Shown here in pieces: positions 33,667 through 42,156 of a stretch of DNA of 64,000 bases. Below the pieces are notes generated by a model. The model was not told the origin of the DNA, ran no database searches, and worked only from the letters and a program-made list of their open reading frames with translations. Both the position numbers and the translations under genes were made by a program. How positions within the stretch are numbered: the first letter of the stretch is position 1; each line of letters begins with the position of its first letter. Source of the DNA: Bacteroidales bacterium UBA4772 (GTDB lineage Bacteria > Bacteroidota > Bacteroidia > Bacteroidales > VadinHA17); assembly GCA_002403305.1 (NCBI GenBank), contig DHHM01000005.1, positions 1 through 64,000 of the forward strand, given 5' to 3'.

Positions 33667-36422
33667 ACAGAGCGATGGATAACACAGCATATATTGACAA
33701 TATTCCCTACCCGGTCATACCCGGAGAGACGATACTTGAGTTCGTCCGCAGGAACAGGGACCGCGAACTGATTCCGACGCTTTGCCAGGCAGACAACCTC
33801 GGGAACTACGGCTCATGTCGTATCTGCTCGGTGGAGGTCGCCCTGAAGGAGGAGGGCCCGGCAAGAGTCATGGCTTCATGCCATACGCCCGTGGCGCCGG
33901 GATACTATATATATCCTTCCTCGGAAAGGATAAAGAGACTGAGAAGGAATATCCTGGAGCTGGTTCTCTCGGAATATCCTCCGGAGCGGGTAGCCCCGGA
34001 GGCGGGGAAGCTGCCCACGGAGTTCCAGATAGTCGTGGCTGATGCCGGATATCCTGAGGTGCGATACCAGCGGTCAGTGAAGGGGTATGAGAAGGACAGA
34101 AGCCATCCCTATATATGGGCTGATCTGACGGAGTGCATCAAGTGCTATCGCTGCGTCAGAGCCTGCGACGAGTTGCAGGCTGAGCACGTGCTGGCTATCC
34201 GTGGCCGCGGCGACGGTAGCCGCATAATAATGGGGTATGATCAGAATTTCATTGATTCGCCGTGTGTCTCATGCGGGGCGTGTGTTCAGACATGCCCCAC
34301 AAACGCACTGTCAGACAGGTATTCGACCAAAACCGTGAAGGCAGACAAAATTGTACGAACCACCTGCACATACTGCGGTGTGGGTTGTGCCCTGGAGGTA
34401 AAGGTCAAAGAGGGAACGGTGAGGGGTATACAGGCACCGGTTGACGGTGTCACCAACAGGGGGCATACCTGCCTTAAGGGCAGATTTGCCTTTGAGTTTT
34501 ACAATCACCCCGACAGGCTTCGTTCACCCCTGATCAGGAAGAACGGCACTCTCACCGAGGCATCGTGGGAGGAGGCCTATTATTATACCGCCCGCAGATT
34601 CAGAGAGATAAGTGAGAATTACGGTCCCGATGCCCTGGCAGGCATCTCTTCAGCCCGCTGCACAAATGAAGAGAACTACCTGATGCAGAAGTTCTTCAGG
34701 ATTGTCATCGGCACTAACAACATTGACGGTTGTGCACGGGTATGTCATGCACCCACAGCCATGGGCATGCAGTGGGCCTACGGCACGGGGGCCGCTACCA
34801 ACTCGATAGATGAACTCTACAAGACCGGATGCATACTCGTGATCGGTGCCAATCCGTCAGCAGCCCACCCTGTCACCGGGGCACGCATAAAGGCGGTGGT
34901 GGAGTCAGGGACACCGCTGATAGTCATTGATCCGCTGAAGATTGAGCTGGCACGACTGGCGAAATATCACCTTCAGATCAACCCGGGAACAAACGTGGCA
35001 GTGCTCAACATGTTTGCATACTATCTTCTCACCGAAGGGCTTACCGATATGGATTTTATCAGCAGGCGGACCGAAGGCTGGGATGAGTTCCGGGACTATC
35101 TCCTGGTGATGGACCTCGACGAGATGGAAAGGGTGTGCGGAGTGGATCGCGCACTGGTCAGGGCCGCAGCGACAGAGTACGGCAGGGCTGCAGTGGCCAT
35201 GGAGTTTCACGGGCTCGGTGTCACGGAGCACTGGCAGGCTACCAAGGCGATAACCCTCATTTCCAATATCGCCATGATGACCGGCAACATCGGGAAAGAG
35301 GGGGCAGGCGTCAACCCGCTGCGGGGTCAGAACAACGTACAGGGTGCTGCCGATATGGGCGTACAGCCGCATCAGGGTGCAGGCTATCTCGATGTTACCA
35401 ATCCGGCCAACATTATACTGTATAATGAATACTACGGTGCTGAGCATCCCTCCAAACCCGGGTACCGGATTCCGGAGATGTTCGCCGCTGCAGGACGGGG
35501 CGACCTCAGGGCACTCTGGATCATGGGCGAGGATATTCTTCAGACAGATCCCAACACCTGCCATGTCAGGAGCTCGCTGCAGGAACTCGATTTCCTGGTG
35601 GTGCAGGAACTGTTCATGACCGAGACGGCACGCATAGCTGATGTGATATTCCCCGCATCCTCCTTCTTCGAAAAGGAGGGTACCTTCACCAACGGAGAGC
35701 GAAGGATTCAGAAGGTGCAGAAGGTGGTTGAACCTCTTGAGGGGACCAAACCCGACGGCCAGATAGTGGTTGACATGATGAACCGTATGGGTTACCCGCA
35801 GGAGGGATACACGGCTGATGTGATACTTAAGGAGATTGCAGGCATAGTGCCCTTCTTTAAAGGTGTGAAGTGGACTGAGCTGGGTAACAACGGCAAGCAG
35901 TGGCCCGTAAAGGAGGACGGCACGGATACGCAGATACTGCATACCGAGACCTTCAAGCGCGGCAAGGGCAGGTTCCACTCATGGGACTATGACATCTCAC
36001 CGGAGCTTGACGAGCATGCCGGGCGCTTTCCTTTCATACTTACCACGGGACGGTTGCTGGAGCATTACAACAGCGGCACCATGACCCGTCGCACCCCGAA
36101 CAGGGAGATCGTCACCGAAGACCTGCTCTATGTTCATCCCAATGATGCAAAAGCAAAGGGGCTGACCACCGGCGACTATGCCAGGATTTTCTCCCCGCGC
36201 GGCGTAACAACAATGAAGGTAAAGGTGACCGACGTGGTCAAGCCGGGAGTGGTCTATACAACATTCCATTTCCCGGAGGCTGGCATAAATTTCCTAACCA
36301 GCGGCATAGGTGACGAGTTCACACTTACCCCTGAATACAAGATCGTGGCTGTCGATTTTGAAAAGTCACTCTACGGAATCTTTACCCGTGCAGAATGTAT
36401 TTCCGATATAAAAAATGGATAA
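33663..36422 (+). CDS. fdhA: Formate dehydrogenase alpha subunit, molybdopterin-dependent, Cys form
   Basis: A 919-residue catalytic subunit. In order: NuoG-like [2Fe-2S] domain (C41, C52, C55, C73), two [4Fe-4S] ferredoxin motifs (CIKCYRCVRACDE and CVSCGACVQTCP, about 159-215), the molybdopterin [4Fe-4S] domain (CTYCGVGC, near 238), and the large Mo/W-bis-PGD domain. The Mo/W ligand position reads CARVCHAPTAMG, with cysteine where FdhF enzymes have selenocysteine. GRLLEHYNSGTMTRRTP and the C-terminal cofactor-binding domain are complete. It oxidises formate to CO2, or the reverse. It could finish oxidation of C1 units coming from methyl-THF. Formyl-THF enzymes linking the two are not in this window. 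Confidence 0.9.
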   Translation: MNRAMDNTAYIDNIPYPVIPGETILEFVRRNRDRELIPTLCQADNLGNYGSCRICSVEVALKEEGPARVMASCHTPVAPGYYIYPSSERIKRLRRNILELVLSEYPPERVAPEAGKLPTEFQIVVADAGYPEVRYQRSVKGYEKDRSHPYIWADLTECIKCYRCVRACDELQAEHVLAIRGRGDGSRIIMGYDQNFIDSPCVSCGACVQTCPTNALSDRYSTKTVKADKIVRTTCTYCGVGCALEVKVKEGTVRGIQAPVDGVTNRGHTCLKGRFAFEFYNHPDRLRSPLIRKNGTLTEASWEEAYYYTARRFREISENYGPDALAGISSARCTNEENYLMQKFFRIVIGTNNIDGCARVCHAPTAMGMQWAYGTGAATNSIDELYKTGCILVIGANPSAAHPVTGARIKAVVESGTPLIVIDPLKIELARLAKYHLQINPGTNVAVLNMFAYYLLTEGLTDMDFISRRTEGWDEFRDYLLVMDLDEMERVCGVDRALVRAAATEYGRAAVAMEFHGLGVTEHWQATKAITLISNIAMMTGNIGKEGAGVNPLRGQNNVQGAADMGVQPHQGAGYLDVTNPANIILYNEYYGAEHPSKPGYRIPEMFAAAGRGDLRALWIMGEDILQTDPNTCHVRSSLQELDFLVVQELFMTETARIADVIFPASSFFEKEGTFTNGERRIQKVQKVVEPLEGTKPDGQIVVDMMNRMGYPQEGYTADVILKEIAGIVPFFKGVKWTELGNNGKQWPVKEDGTDTQILHTETFKRGKGRFHSWDYDISPELDEHAGRFPFILTTGRLLEHYNSGTMTRRTPNREIVTEDLLYVHPNDAKAKGLTTGDYARIFSPRGVTTMKVKVTDVVKPGVVYTTFHFPEAGINFLTSGIGDEFTLTPEYKIVAVDFEKSLYGIFTRAECISDIKNG

Positions 36423-36433
36423 TAAAATGAAAA

Positions 36434-36455
36434 TACCCCCAAAAAACAGGGGGTT
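36434..36455. promoter_or_regulatory. 22-bp palindromic site upstream of glnN, copy 1
   Basis: TACCCC-N10-GGGGTT. It aligns without gaps to the 22-bp copy at 36487-36508; start-to-start distance is 53 bp, about five helical turns. No T-run follows either copy, so terminators are less likely than paired operators. Confidence 0.55.
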
Positions 36456-36486
36456 GTCAATAAAAAACATATAAATAATCAAAAAA

Positions 36487-36508
36487 TACCCCTGAAAATA
36501 GGGGGGTA
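36487..36508. promoter_or_regulatory. 22-bp palindromic site upstream of glnN, copy 2
   Basis: TACCCC-N10-GGGGTA, 38 bp before the glnN ATG. It is the better of the two palindromes. I infer nitrogen-responsive control of glutamine synthetase, but I do not recognise the motif. Confidence 0.55.
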
Positions 36509-36546
36509 TATTCTGAAATGATCTATTTTTAACAAAAAATCAGATC

Positions 36547-38736
36547 ATGGCAGAATTACGTTTCAGTGCATTGAAGGAGCTGTTCAACAGGGAGCCTGTT
36601 GATATTGATGTGCCGGCTGAGCCGGTCTCCGTCTATTTTTCCCACAACGTTTTTAACAAGCAGAAGATGGAGCGCTTCCTGAGCCGTGAAGCCTACCGTG
36701 CAGTTATGACAGCCATTGACGAGGGGGCACCCATCAACAGGCAGATAGCCGACCAGGTGGCTACCGGTATGCAGGCATGGGCCATGGAGCACGGCGTGAC
36801 ACACTTCACCCACTGGTTTCATCCTCTTACCGACACCACGGCAGAGAAGCATGATGCCTTCGTGGGCAGGGGCGAGATGGGATCCATAATTGAGATCTTC
36901 TCGGGTGAGGTGCTGGTGCAGCAGGAGCCTGACGCATCAAGCTTCCCCAGCGGCGGCATAAGGAACACCTTCGAAGCCAGGGGCTACACCGCCTGGGATG
37001 TCTCGTCGCCGGCATTCATAGTGGGCAACACCCTGTGTATTCCTACCGTCTTCGTATCCTACACGGGCGAGGCACTTGACTACAAGACACCGCTGCTGCG
37101 GTCGCTGGCAGCACTCGACAGGGCTGCCGTGGAGGTTTGCCACCTCTTCGACAAGGATGTCAGGAAGGTGATAGCCACCCTCGGCTGGGAACAGGAGTAC
37201 TTCCTGATTGATGAGGCACTCTACTATGCACGTCCCGACCTCATGCTTGCTGACCGCACCCTGATGGGCCACCCCTCCTCAAAGGACCAGCAGCTCTCTG
37301 ACCACTATTTCGGAGCCATACCCGACAGGGTCAAGGCTTTCATGAAGGAGTTTGAATATGAAGCCTACAAGCTTGGCATACCGGTTAAGACCCGTCATAA
37401 TGAGGTGGCCCCCAACCAGTTTGAGTGTGCTCCCGTGTTCGAGGAGGCCAACCTGGCCGTCGATCATAACCAGCTGATAATGGATGTAATGCGAAGGGTG
37501 GCCAGGAAGCACAAGTTCAGGGTCCTCTTCCATGAGAAGCCCTTTGCCGAGGTGAACGGATCGGGCAAGCACAGTAACTGGTCAATGATGACCGATACTG
37601 GCGTGAATCTCCTCTCGCCGGGCAAGAACCCTAAGACAAACATGCAGTTCCTCACCTTCCTCGTCAATGTGGTCAAGGCTGTCAATGACAACGAGGATCT
37701 CATCCGTGCCAGCGTCACCAACGAGAACAACTCCTACAGATTGGGAGGCCATGAGGCACCTCCCTCAATCATATCGGTATTCCTGGGAAGCTACCTGTCA
37801 GATATACTGGACGGCATTGCCAGCAAGGTGAAGGACAAGAAGATGACCCCTCAGGAGAAGACCGAGATCAAGCTCGGACTGGGCAAGATACCCGGCATTT
37901 TTCTTGACAATACAGACCGCAACCGCACCTCCCCCTTTGCCTTCACCGGCAACAGGTTTGAGTTCAGGGCGGTGGGCTCCTCGGCCAACTGCAGCTCGTC
38001 AATGATAGTACTCAATGCGGCGGTAGCAAGGCAGCTGAAGGTATTCGCCGATGAGGTCAACAGCATGGTTGACAGGGGAAGGAAGAAAGATGAGGCTATC
38101 TTCCAGGTACTTAAGAAATGCATCATAGATTCCAGGAGAATCCGCTTTGAGGGCGACGGGTACAGTGAAGAGTGGCACAGGGAGGCTCTTCGCAGGGGTC
38201 TCTCAGCGGAGCCGGGTGTGCCCAAAACGCTGAAGGCATATGTTACGCCTTCTTCACGCGAGACACTCGTTGGCACCGGCGTGCTCACCGATCGTGAGCT
38301 GGAAAGCCGGGTGGAGGTAGAGCTCGAGAAGTTCACCAAGAAACTGCAGATCGAAGCCCGTGTGCTGGGTGACCTGGCAATAAACCACATTGTGCCTACG
38401 GCAGTGAATTACATGACCTCGCTGGTGGAGAATGTCAGGGGGTTGCGTGAGATCTTTGACGACAACGAGTACATAAGACTGGCCGGTGCCCGCAAAGAAC
38501 TCATAATCAATATTTCAGATCATATAACCAGTATCAAGAAGCTGGTGGCAGAGATGATCGAAGAGAGAAGAAAGGCAAATGTAATTACCGATCTCTACAG
38601 CAAGGCAACAACCTACGAGAGCAAGGTAAAGCCCTATCTTGATGAGATAAGGACCCACATCGACAAGCTTGAGCTGGTGGTTGACAACGAGCTGTGGCCT
38701 CTGCCCAAGTACCGTGAGCTGCTTTTTACCAGGTAG
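36547..38736 (+). CDS. glnN: Glutamine synthetase type III
   Basis: A 729-residue GSIII, making glutamine from glutamate and ammonia. Length and motifs fit this family, common in Bacteroidota: HWFHPLTDTTAEKHDAF (about 94-110), IATLGWEQEYFLIDEALY (metal-binding Glu), ETRHN/KTRHNEVAPNQFECAPVFEEAN, FAEVNGSGKHSNWSM and RTSPFAFTGNRFEFRAVGSSANC. The C-terminal helical part (about 600-729) is typical of GSIII. The 124-bp upstream spacer contains two matching 22-bp palindromes. It is a single gene with 56 bp to the next start. Confidence 0.96.
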   Translation: MAELRFSALKELFNREPVDIDVPAEPVSVYFSHNVFNKQKMERFLSREAYRAVMTAIDEGAPINRQIADQVATGMQAWAMEHGVTHFTHWFHPLTDTTAEKHDAFVGRGEMGSIIEIFSGEVLVQQEPDASSFPSGGIRNTFEARGYTAWDVSSPAFIVGNTLCIPTVFVSYTGEALDYKTPLLRSLAALDRAAVEVCHLFDKDVRKVIATLGWEQEYFLIDEALYYARPDLMLADRTLMGHPSSKDQQLSDHYFGAIPDRVKAFMKEFEYEAYKLGIPVKTRHNEVAPNQFECAPVFEEANLAVDHNQLIMDVMRRVARKHKFRVLFHEKPFAEVNGSGKHSNWSMMTDTGVNLLSPGKNPKTNMQFLTFLVNVVKAVNDNEDLIRASVTNENNSYRLGGHEAPPSIISVFLGSYLSDILDGIASKVKDKKMTPQEKTEIKLGLGKIPGIFLDNTDRNRTSPFAFTGNRFEFRAVGSSANCSSSMIVLNAAVARQLKVFADEVNSMVDRGRKKDEAIFQVLKKCIIDSRRIRFEGDGYSEEWHREALRRGLSAEPGVPKTLKAYVTPSSRETLVGTGVLTDRELESRVEVELEKFTKKLQIEARVLGDLAINHIVPTAVNYMTSLVENVRGLREIFDDNEYIRLAGARKELIINISDHITSIKKLVAEMIEERRKANVITDLYSKATTYESKVKPYLDEIRTHIDKLELVVDNELWPLPKYRELLFTR

Positions 38737-38762
38737 GATACCTAAACATCGGTTACATTCGT

Positions 38763-38770
38763 TATTTTTG
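38763..38770 (+). promoter_or_regulatory. -7 promoter element upstream of the PorE-like gene
   Basis: TATTTTTG, exact TAnnTTTG match, 22 nt before the ATG at 38793. A matching -33 element is not obvious. Confidence 0.45.
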
Positions 38771-38792
38771 CAGGATAACGAATGCATTCCCT

Positions 38793-40769
38793 ATGGATAA
38801 GATAATCTTCCGGCTTATGATACTTCTTCTGCTGTTGCCCGCTGCTCTCAGCGCACAGAAGCAGAAGACGGAACGGGCATATACCGCCTTTGAGGCTGGC
38901 AGCTATTATGAGGCCATCGACTTCTTCAAGGATGTCTATTCAAAGACACGCGAGAAACAGCTCAAGGCTGAGATGGTTTTCATGGTATCAGAGTGTTACC
39001 GTCTGATAAACGATCCGAAAAACGCCGAATTGTGGTATAAGAGATCTGTCAGATCACCCTTCCCCAAACCTGAGGCTCAGTACCGTCTGGCAGAGGTCAC
39101 CAAGAAGCTGGGGAGATACCCCCAGGCTATCGAGGAGTTTCGCAAATACCGGCAGCTGTTGCCTGGTGACCCCCGGACCGAGCAGCAGGTCAGAGCTTGT
39201 GAATTGGCGATGGAGTGGCAGGACTCGCCTGAATCATATATTGTCGAGGAGCTGAAGGATGCCAACTCAAGGGACTCCGACTTCGGCCCGGCATTTGCCC
39301 GCGATGACTACGGACTGCTGTGGTTCACCTCGTCGCGCGACGATGCACGTGGCAACAGGGAGCACGGGGCTACCGGACAGAGCTTCACCGATATCTTCGA
39401 GACCCGGCTCGACAAAAAGGGGAAATGGAGCACTCCCGTACCGGTTGATTTCCTGAACAGTGAGTTCGAAGATGGCACACCCTCCTTCTCATCCGACTAT
39501 ACCGAATTATGGTTTACCCGTTGTGAGGCAGGCAAGCGCGAGAAAAAGGGGTGCGTGATAATGTACTCGACTCGCGAGGGCACCCGCTGGACCGATCCGG
39601 TGAAGCAGGAGATACTCGCCGACTCGCTTGTCGCTGCCCATCCTGCCATATCGCCTGACGGGCAGACACTCTATTTTGTGTCTGACATCCCCGGGGGATT
39701 GGGAGGGAAAGACATCTACCGCGTGACACGCACCTCTCCCGGCAGCCCCTGGTCGCAGCCTGAGAACCTGGGTGCCGACATCAACACCCGCGGCGATGAG
39801 CTCTTTCCCTACATGCGCAACAACGGCTGGCTCTATTTTGCGTCTGACGGTCACATAGGCATGGGAGGCCTCGATATATTCCGTGCCGTACCGCAGGGAG
39901 GCGACGGCTGGATGGTTGAGAATATGCGCTCACCCTTGAACACCCACGCCGATGACTTCGGGATCACCTTCGAGAAAGAGGCAGAGAAGGGTATATTCAG
40001 CTCCTCACGCAAGGGGAGGGCCGTGGACGACCTCTATACCTTTGTCATGCCTCCGCTGCTCTTCAGCATCACCGGGCTTGTCAAGGACGAAAAGACAGGA
40101 CAGCCTGTTGAGGGTGCCACGGTACAACTGATAGCCAGCGACGGCGCCAACATGCAGTCTGAGACTGGCGCAGCCGGCGATTTCAAATTCAGCCTCAGAC
40201 CGGAAGTCGATTATATCTTCCTGGCTTCAAAGAAAGGCTTCCTTAACGGTAAGGAGAAGGAGACAACCAGGGGGCAGGACAAGAGCCGCGATTTTATGGC
40301 TACCATACTGCTGACACCCATTGACAAGCCCATAGAGCTTCCGAACATCTTCTACGACTTCGGCAGGTGGGACCTGCGCCCGGAATCGATGGTCTCACTT
40401 GACAAGCTGGTGGAGACCCTCAATGACAACCCGAACGTGACCATAGAGCTGATGTCCCATACCGACTCGCGTGACACCGAGGAGTATAACATGGATCTGT
40501 CGCAGAAGAGGGCACAGTCGGTAGTCAACTACCTCATTGGCAAGGGCATAGCAGCCGACAGGCTGACTGCCAGGGGCTACGGGGAGACCAGTCCAAAGGT
40601 GGTCGATGCGCTTATCCTGGGGGATTCGCCGTTCCTGCGTGAAGGGGTGACACTCACAGAGCAGTATATCAACTCCCTGGCAAGTGAAGAGCAGAAGGAG
40701 ATAGCTCACCAGATCAACCGCCGTACCGAGTTCAGGGTGCTTAGTACCGATTATGAGCCCGCTAAATAG
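38793..40769 (+). CDS. PorE-like OmpA-family protein (probable type IX secretion component)
   Basis: A 658-residue envelope protein. Signal peptide 1-21 (LPAALSAQ), no lipobox. Then TPR repeats (about 25-145), a PD40/WD40-like beta-propeller (about 150-425; GPAFARDDYGLLWFTSSRD, HPAISPDGQTLYFVSDIPGG), a carboxypeptidase-regulatory-like domain (about 430-495; TGLVKDEKTGQPVEGATVQL) and a C-terminal OmpA peptidoglycan-binding domain (about 515-655; NIFYDFGRWDLRPES, SHTDSRDTEEYNMDLSQKRAQ). This order and length match PorE of the type IX secretion system, which links the machine to peptidoglycan. Many Bacteroidota carry paralogues of the same layout, so the T9SS role is probable, not certain. No other por genes are adjacent. 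Confidence 0.8.
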   Translation: MDKIIFRLMILLLLLPAALSAQKQKTERAYTAFEAGSYYEAIDFFKDVYSKTREKQLKAEMVFMVSECYRLINDPKNAELWYKRSVRSPFPKPEAQYRLAEVTKKLGRYPQAIEEFRKYRQLLPGDPRTEQQVRACELAMEWQDSPESYIVEELKDANSRDSDFGPAFARDDYGLLWFTSSRDDARGNREHGATGQSFTDIFETRLDKKGKWSTPVPVDFLNSEFEDGTPSFSSDYTELWFTRCEAGKREKKGCVIMYSTREGTRWTDPVKQEILADSLVAAHPAISPDGQTLYFVSDIPGGLGGKDIYRVTRTSPGSPWSQPENLGADINTRGDELFPYMRNNGWLYFASDGHIGMGGLDIFRAVPQGGDGWMVENMRSPLNTHADDFGITFEKEAEKGIFSSSRKGRAVDDLYTFVMPPLLFSITGLVKDEKTGQPVEGATVQLIASDGANMQSETGAAGDFKFSLRPEVDYIFLASKKGFLNGKEKETTRGQDKSRDFMATILLTPIDKPIELPNIFYDFGRWDLRPESMVSLDKLVETLNDNPNVTIELMSHTDSRDTEEYNMDLSQKRAQSVVNYLIGKGIAADRLTARGYGETSPKVVDALILGDSPFLREGVTLTEQYINSLASEEQKEIAHQINRRTEFRVLSTDYEPAK

Positions 40770-40790
40770 AAGGAGGCCAGGGCAGGAGTC

Positions 40791-41960
40791 ATGACAGACA
40801 GGTCGCGCTACGCAAAGAGAGGTGTATCTTCGGGAAAGGAGGAGGTGCACGCCGCCATCAGCAAGGCTGACAAAGGACTCTTCCCGAAGGCGTTCTGCAA
40901 GATCATTCCCGACACGTTAGGCAATGATCCTGACTGGTGCAACATAATGCATGCCGACGGTGCCGGCACCAAGTCGTCACTGGCATATGTCTACTGGAAG
41001 GAGACGGGCGACCTCTCCGTCTGGAAGGGCATAGCACAGGATGCCGTAGTGATGAACCTTGATGACCTTCTTTGTGTTGGTGTGACTGACAATATCCTCC
41101 TCTCCTCAACCATAGGAAGAAACAGGAACCTTATTCCCGGCGAGGTGATCAGGACGCTTATTGAGGGTACGGAGGAGTTTCTTGCGCTGATGCGCGCCGG
41201 GGGCATCGGGATATGGTCAACAGGCGGCGAGACAGCCGACGTGGGAGACCTGGTAAGAACGATCATCGTAGATTCCACCGTCACGGCCCGCATGCCCCGC
41301 GCCGATGTCATTGACAACGGAAACATCCGCAACGGCGATGTGATCGTGGGACTGGCCTCGTTCGGGCAGACCTCTTACGAAACAGTATACAACGGCGGCA
41401 TGGGCAGCAACGGGCTCACCTCCGCCAGGCATGACGTTTTCGGCAGATATCTCGCGACACTCTACCCCGAGAGCTACGACGACAACATGCCTGCTGACCT
41501 GGTCTATGCAGGTCGCCACCGGCTCACCGATCCCGTGGAGGTTCCCGGCCTCGATGTCGGCCGGCTCGTGCTCTCTCCCACACGCACCTACGCCCCGGTT
41601 ATCAGAAAGGTGCTTGAGGTAATGCGCCCTGTCATTCACGGCATGGTGCACTGCTCAGGCGGAGGGCAGACGAAGATCCTGCATTTCATTGACCGGTTGC
41701 ATGTTGTCAAGGATAACCTCCTCCCCCTGCCGCCCCTCTTCAGAATGATACAGGAGAGCTCCGGCACACCGTGGGATGAGATGTACCGTGTATTCAACAT
41801 GGGACACCGATTGGAACTGTACGTTGATGAAAAAGAGGCCGCGGCAATAATTGAGATCGCTGCCGGATTCGGTCTCGAGGCACGTGTTATTGGACGGTGC
41901 GAAGCTGCACCGTCGCGCAGGCTGACTGTAGTAAGCGAATTCGGCCAGTTTGTCTATTAA
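40791..41960 (+). CDS. purM: Phosphoribosylformylglycinamidine cyclo-ligase (AIR synthase)
   Basis: A 389-residue PurM-type ATP-dependent ligase of purine synthesis, making AIR from FGAM. Conserved parts: HADGAGTKSSLAY (about 54-66), AQDAVVMNLDDLLCVGVTDNILLSSTIGRN, WSTGGETADVGD and MVHCSGGGQTKILHF. The sequence is of the Bacteroidota subtype, longer and rather different from E. coli PurM (345 residues). It is 21 bp after the porE-like gene. A period-7 tandem repeat starts 3 nt after its stop codon. Confidence 0.88.
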   Translation: MTDRSRYAKRGVSSGKEEVHAAISKADKGLFPKAFCKIIPDTLGNDPDWCNIMHADGAGTKSSLAYVYWKETGDLSVWKGIAQDAVVMNLDDLLCVGVTDNILLSSTIGRNRNLIPGEVIRTLIEGTEEFLALMRAGGIGIWSTGGETADVGDLVRTIIVDSTVTARMPRADVIDNGNIRNGDVIVGLASFGQTSYETVYNGGMGSNGLTSARHDVFGRYLATLYPESYDDNMPADLVYAGRHRLTDPVEVPGLDVGRLVLSPTRTYAPVIRKVLEVMRPVIHGMVHCSGGGQTKILHFIDRLHVVKDNLLPLPPLFRMIQESSGTPWDEMYRVFNMGHRLELYVDEKEAAAIIEIAAGFGLEARVIGRCEAAPSRRLTVVSEFGQFVY

Positions 41961-41963
41961 TTT

Positions 41964-42036
41964 GACTGCGACCATGGACTGCCGACTGCCGACTGCCGAT
42001 GCCGACTGCCGACTGCCGACTGCGACTGCCGACTGA
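41964..42036. repeat. GACTGCC period-7 tandem array
   Basis: About eight mostly perfect copies of GACTGCC with a few 1- or 2-base slips, beginning 3 nt after the purM stop codon. It lies next to copy 2 of the palindromic element. Confidence 0.9.
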
Positions 42037-42059
42037 TAACAGGCCTCTCCTGCAGTCTG

Positions 42060-42116
42060 GATGCTCGCTCAAATGACCCACCGGGTCATTTATTAATGCT
42101 CGACCCTCTATTCCCT
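42060..42116. repeat. Palindromic intergenic element, copy 2
   Basis: Core AAATGACCC-ACC-GGGTCATTT (42071-42091) with left flank ATGCTCGC and right flank GCTCGACCCTCTATT. It shares core and flanks with 9157-9209. The outer pair A-T replaces T-A of copy 1, a compensatory change that keeps the stem. Confidence 0.75.
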
Positions 42117-42125
42117 GAATATAAT

Positions 42126-42133
42126 TACCTTTG
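42126..42133 (+). promoter_or_regulatory. -7 promoter element upstream of prfA
   Basis: TACCTTTG, exact TAnnTTTG match, 23 nt before the prfA ATG. Confidence 0.5.
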
Positions 42134-42156
42134 CACCCTGAAAATCTGGATTTGTA

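Noticed and set aside
34905..35978. Long open frame of 357 codons on the minus strand
   Set aside because: It is wholly antisense to fdhA, whose domains and motifs are complete. The reverse frame has no recognisable protein features.
33663..36422. Selenocysteine formate dehydrogenase
   Set aside because: The Mo/W ligand codon is a normal Cys codon in CARVCHAP and there is no in-frame TGA.
36434..36508. Terminators of fdhA
   Set aside because: Two GC-rich palindromes are present but neither is followed by a T-run, and their equal length and 53-bp spacing suit operators better. Not fully excluded.
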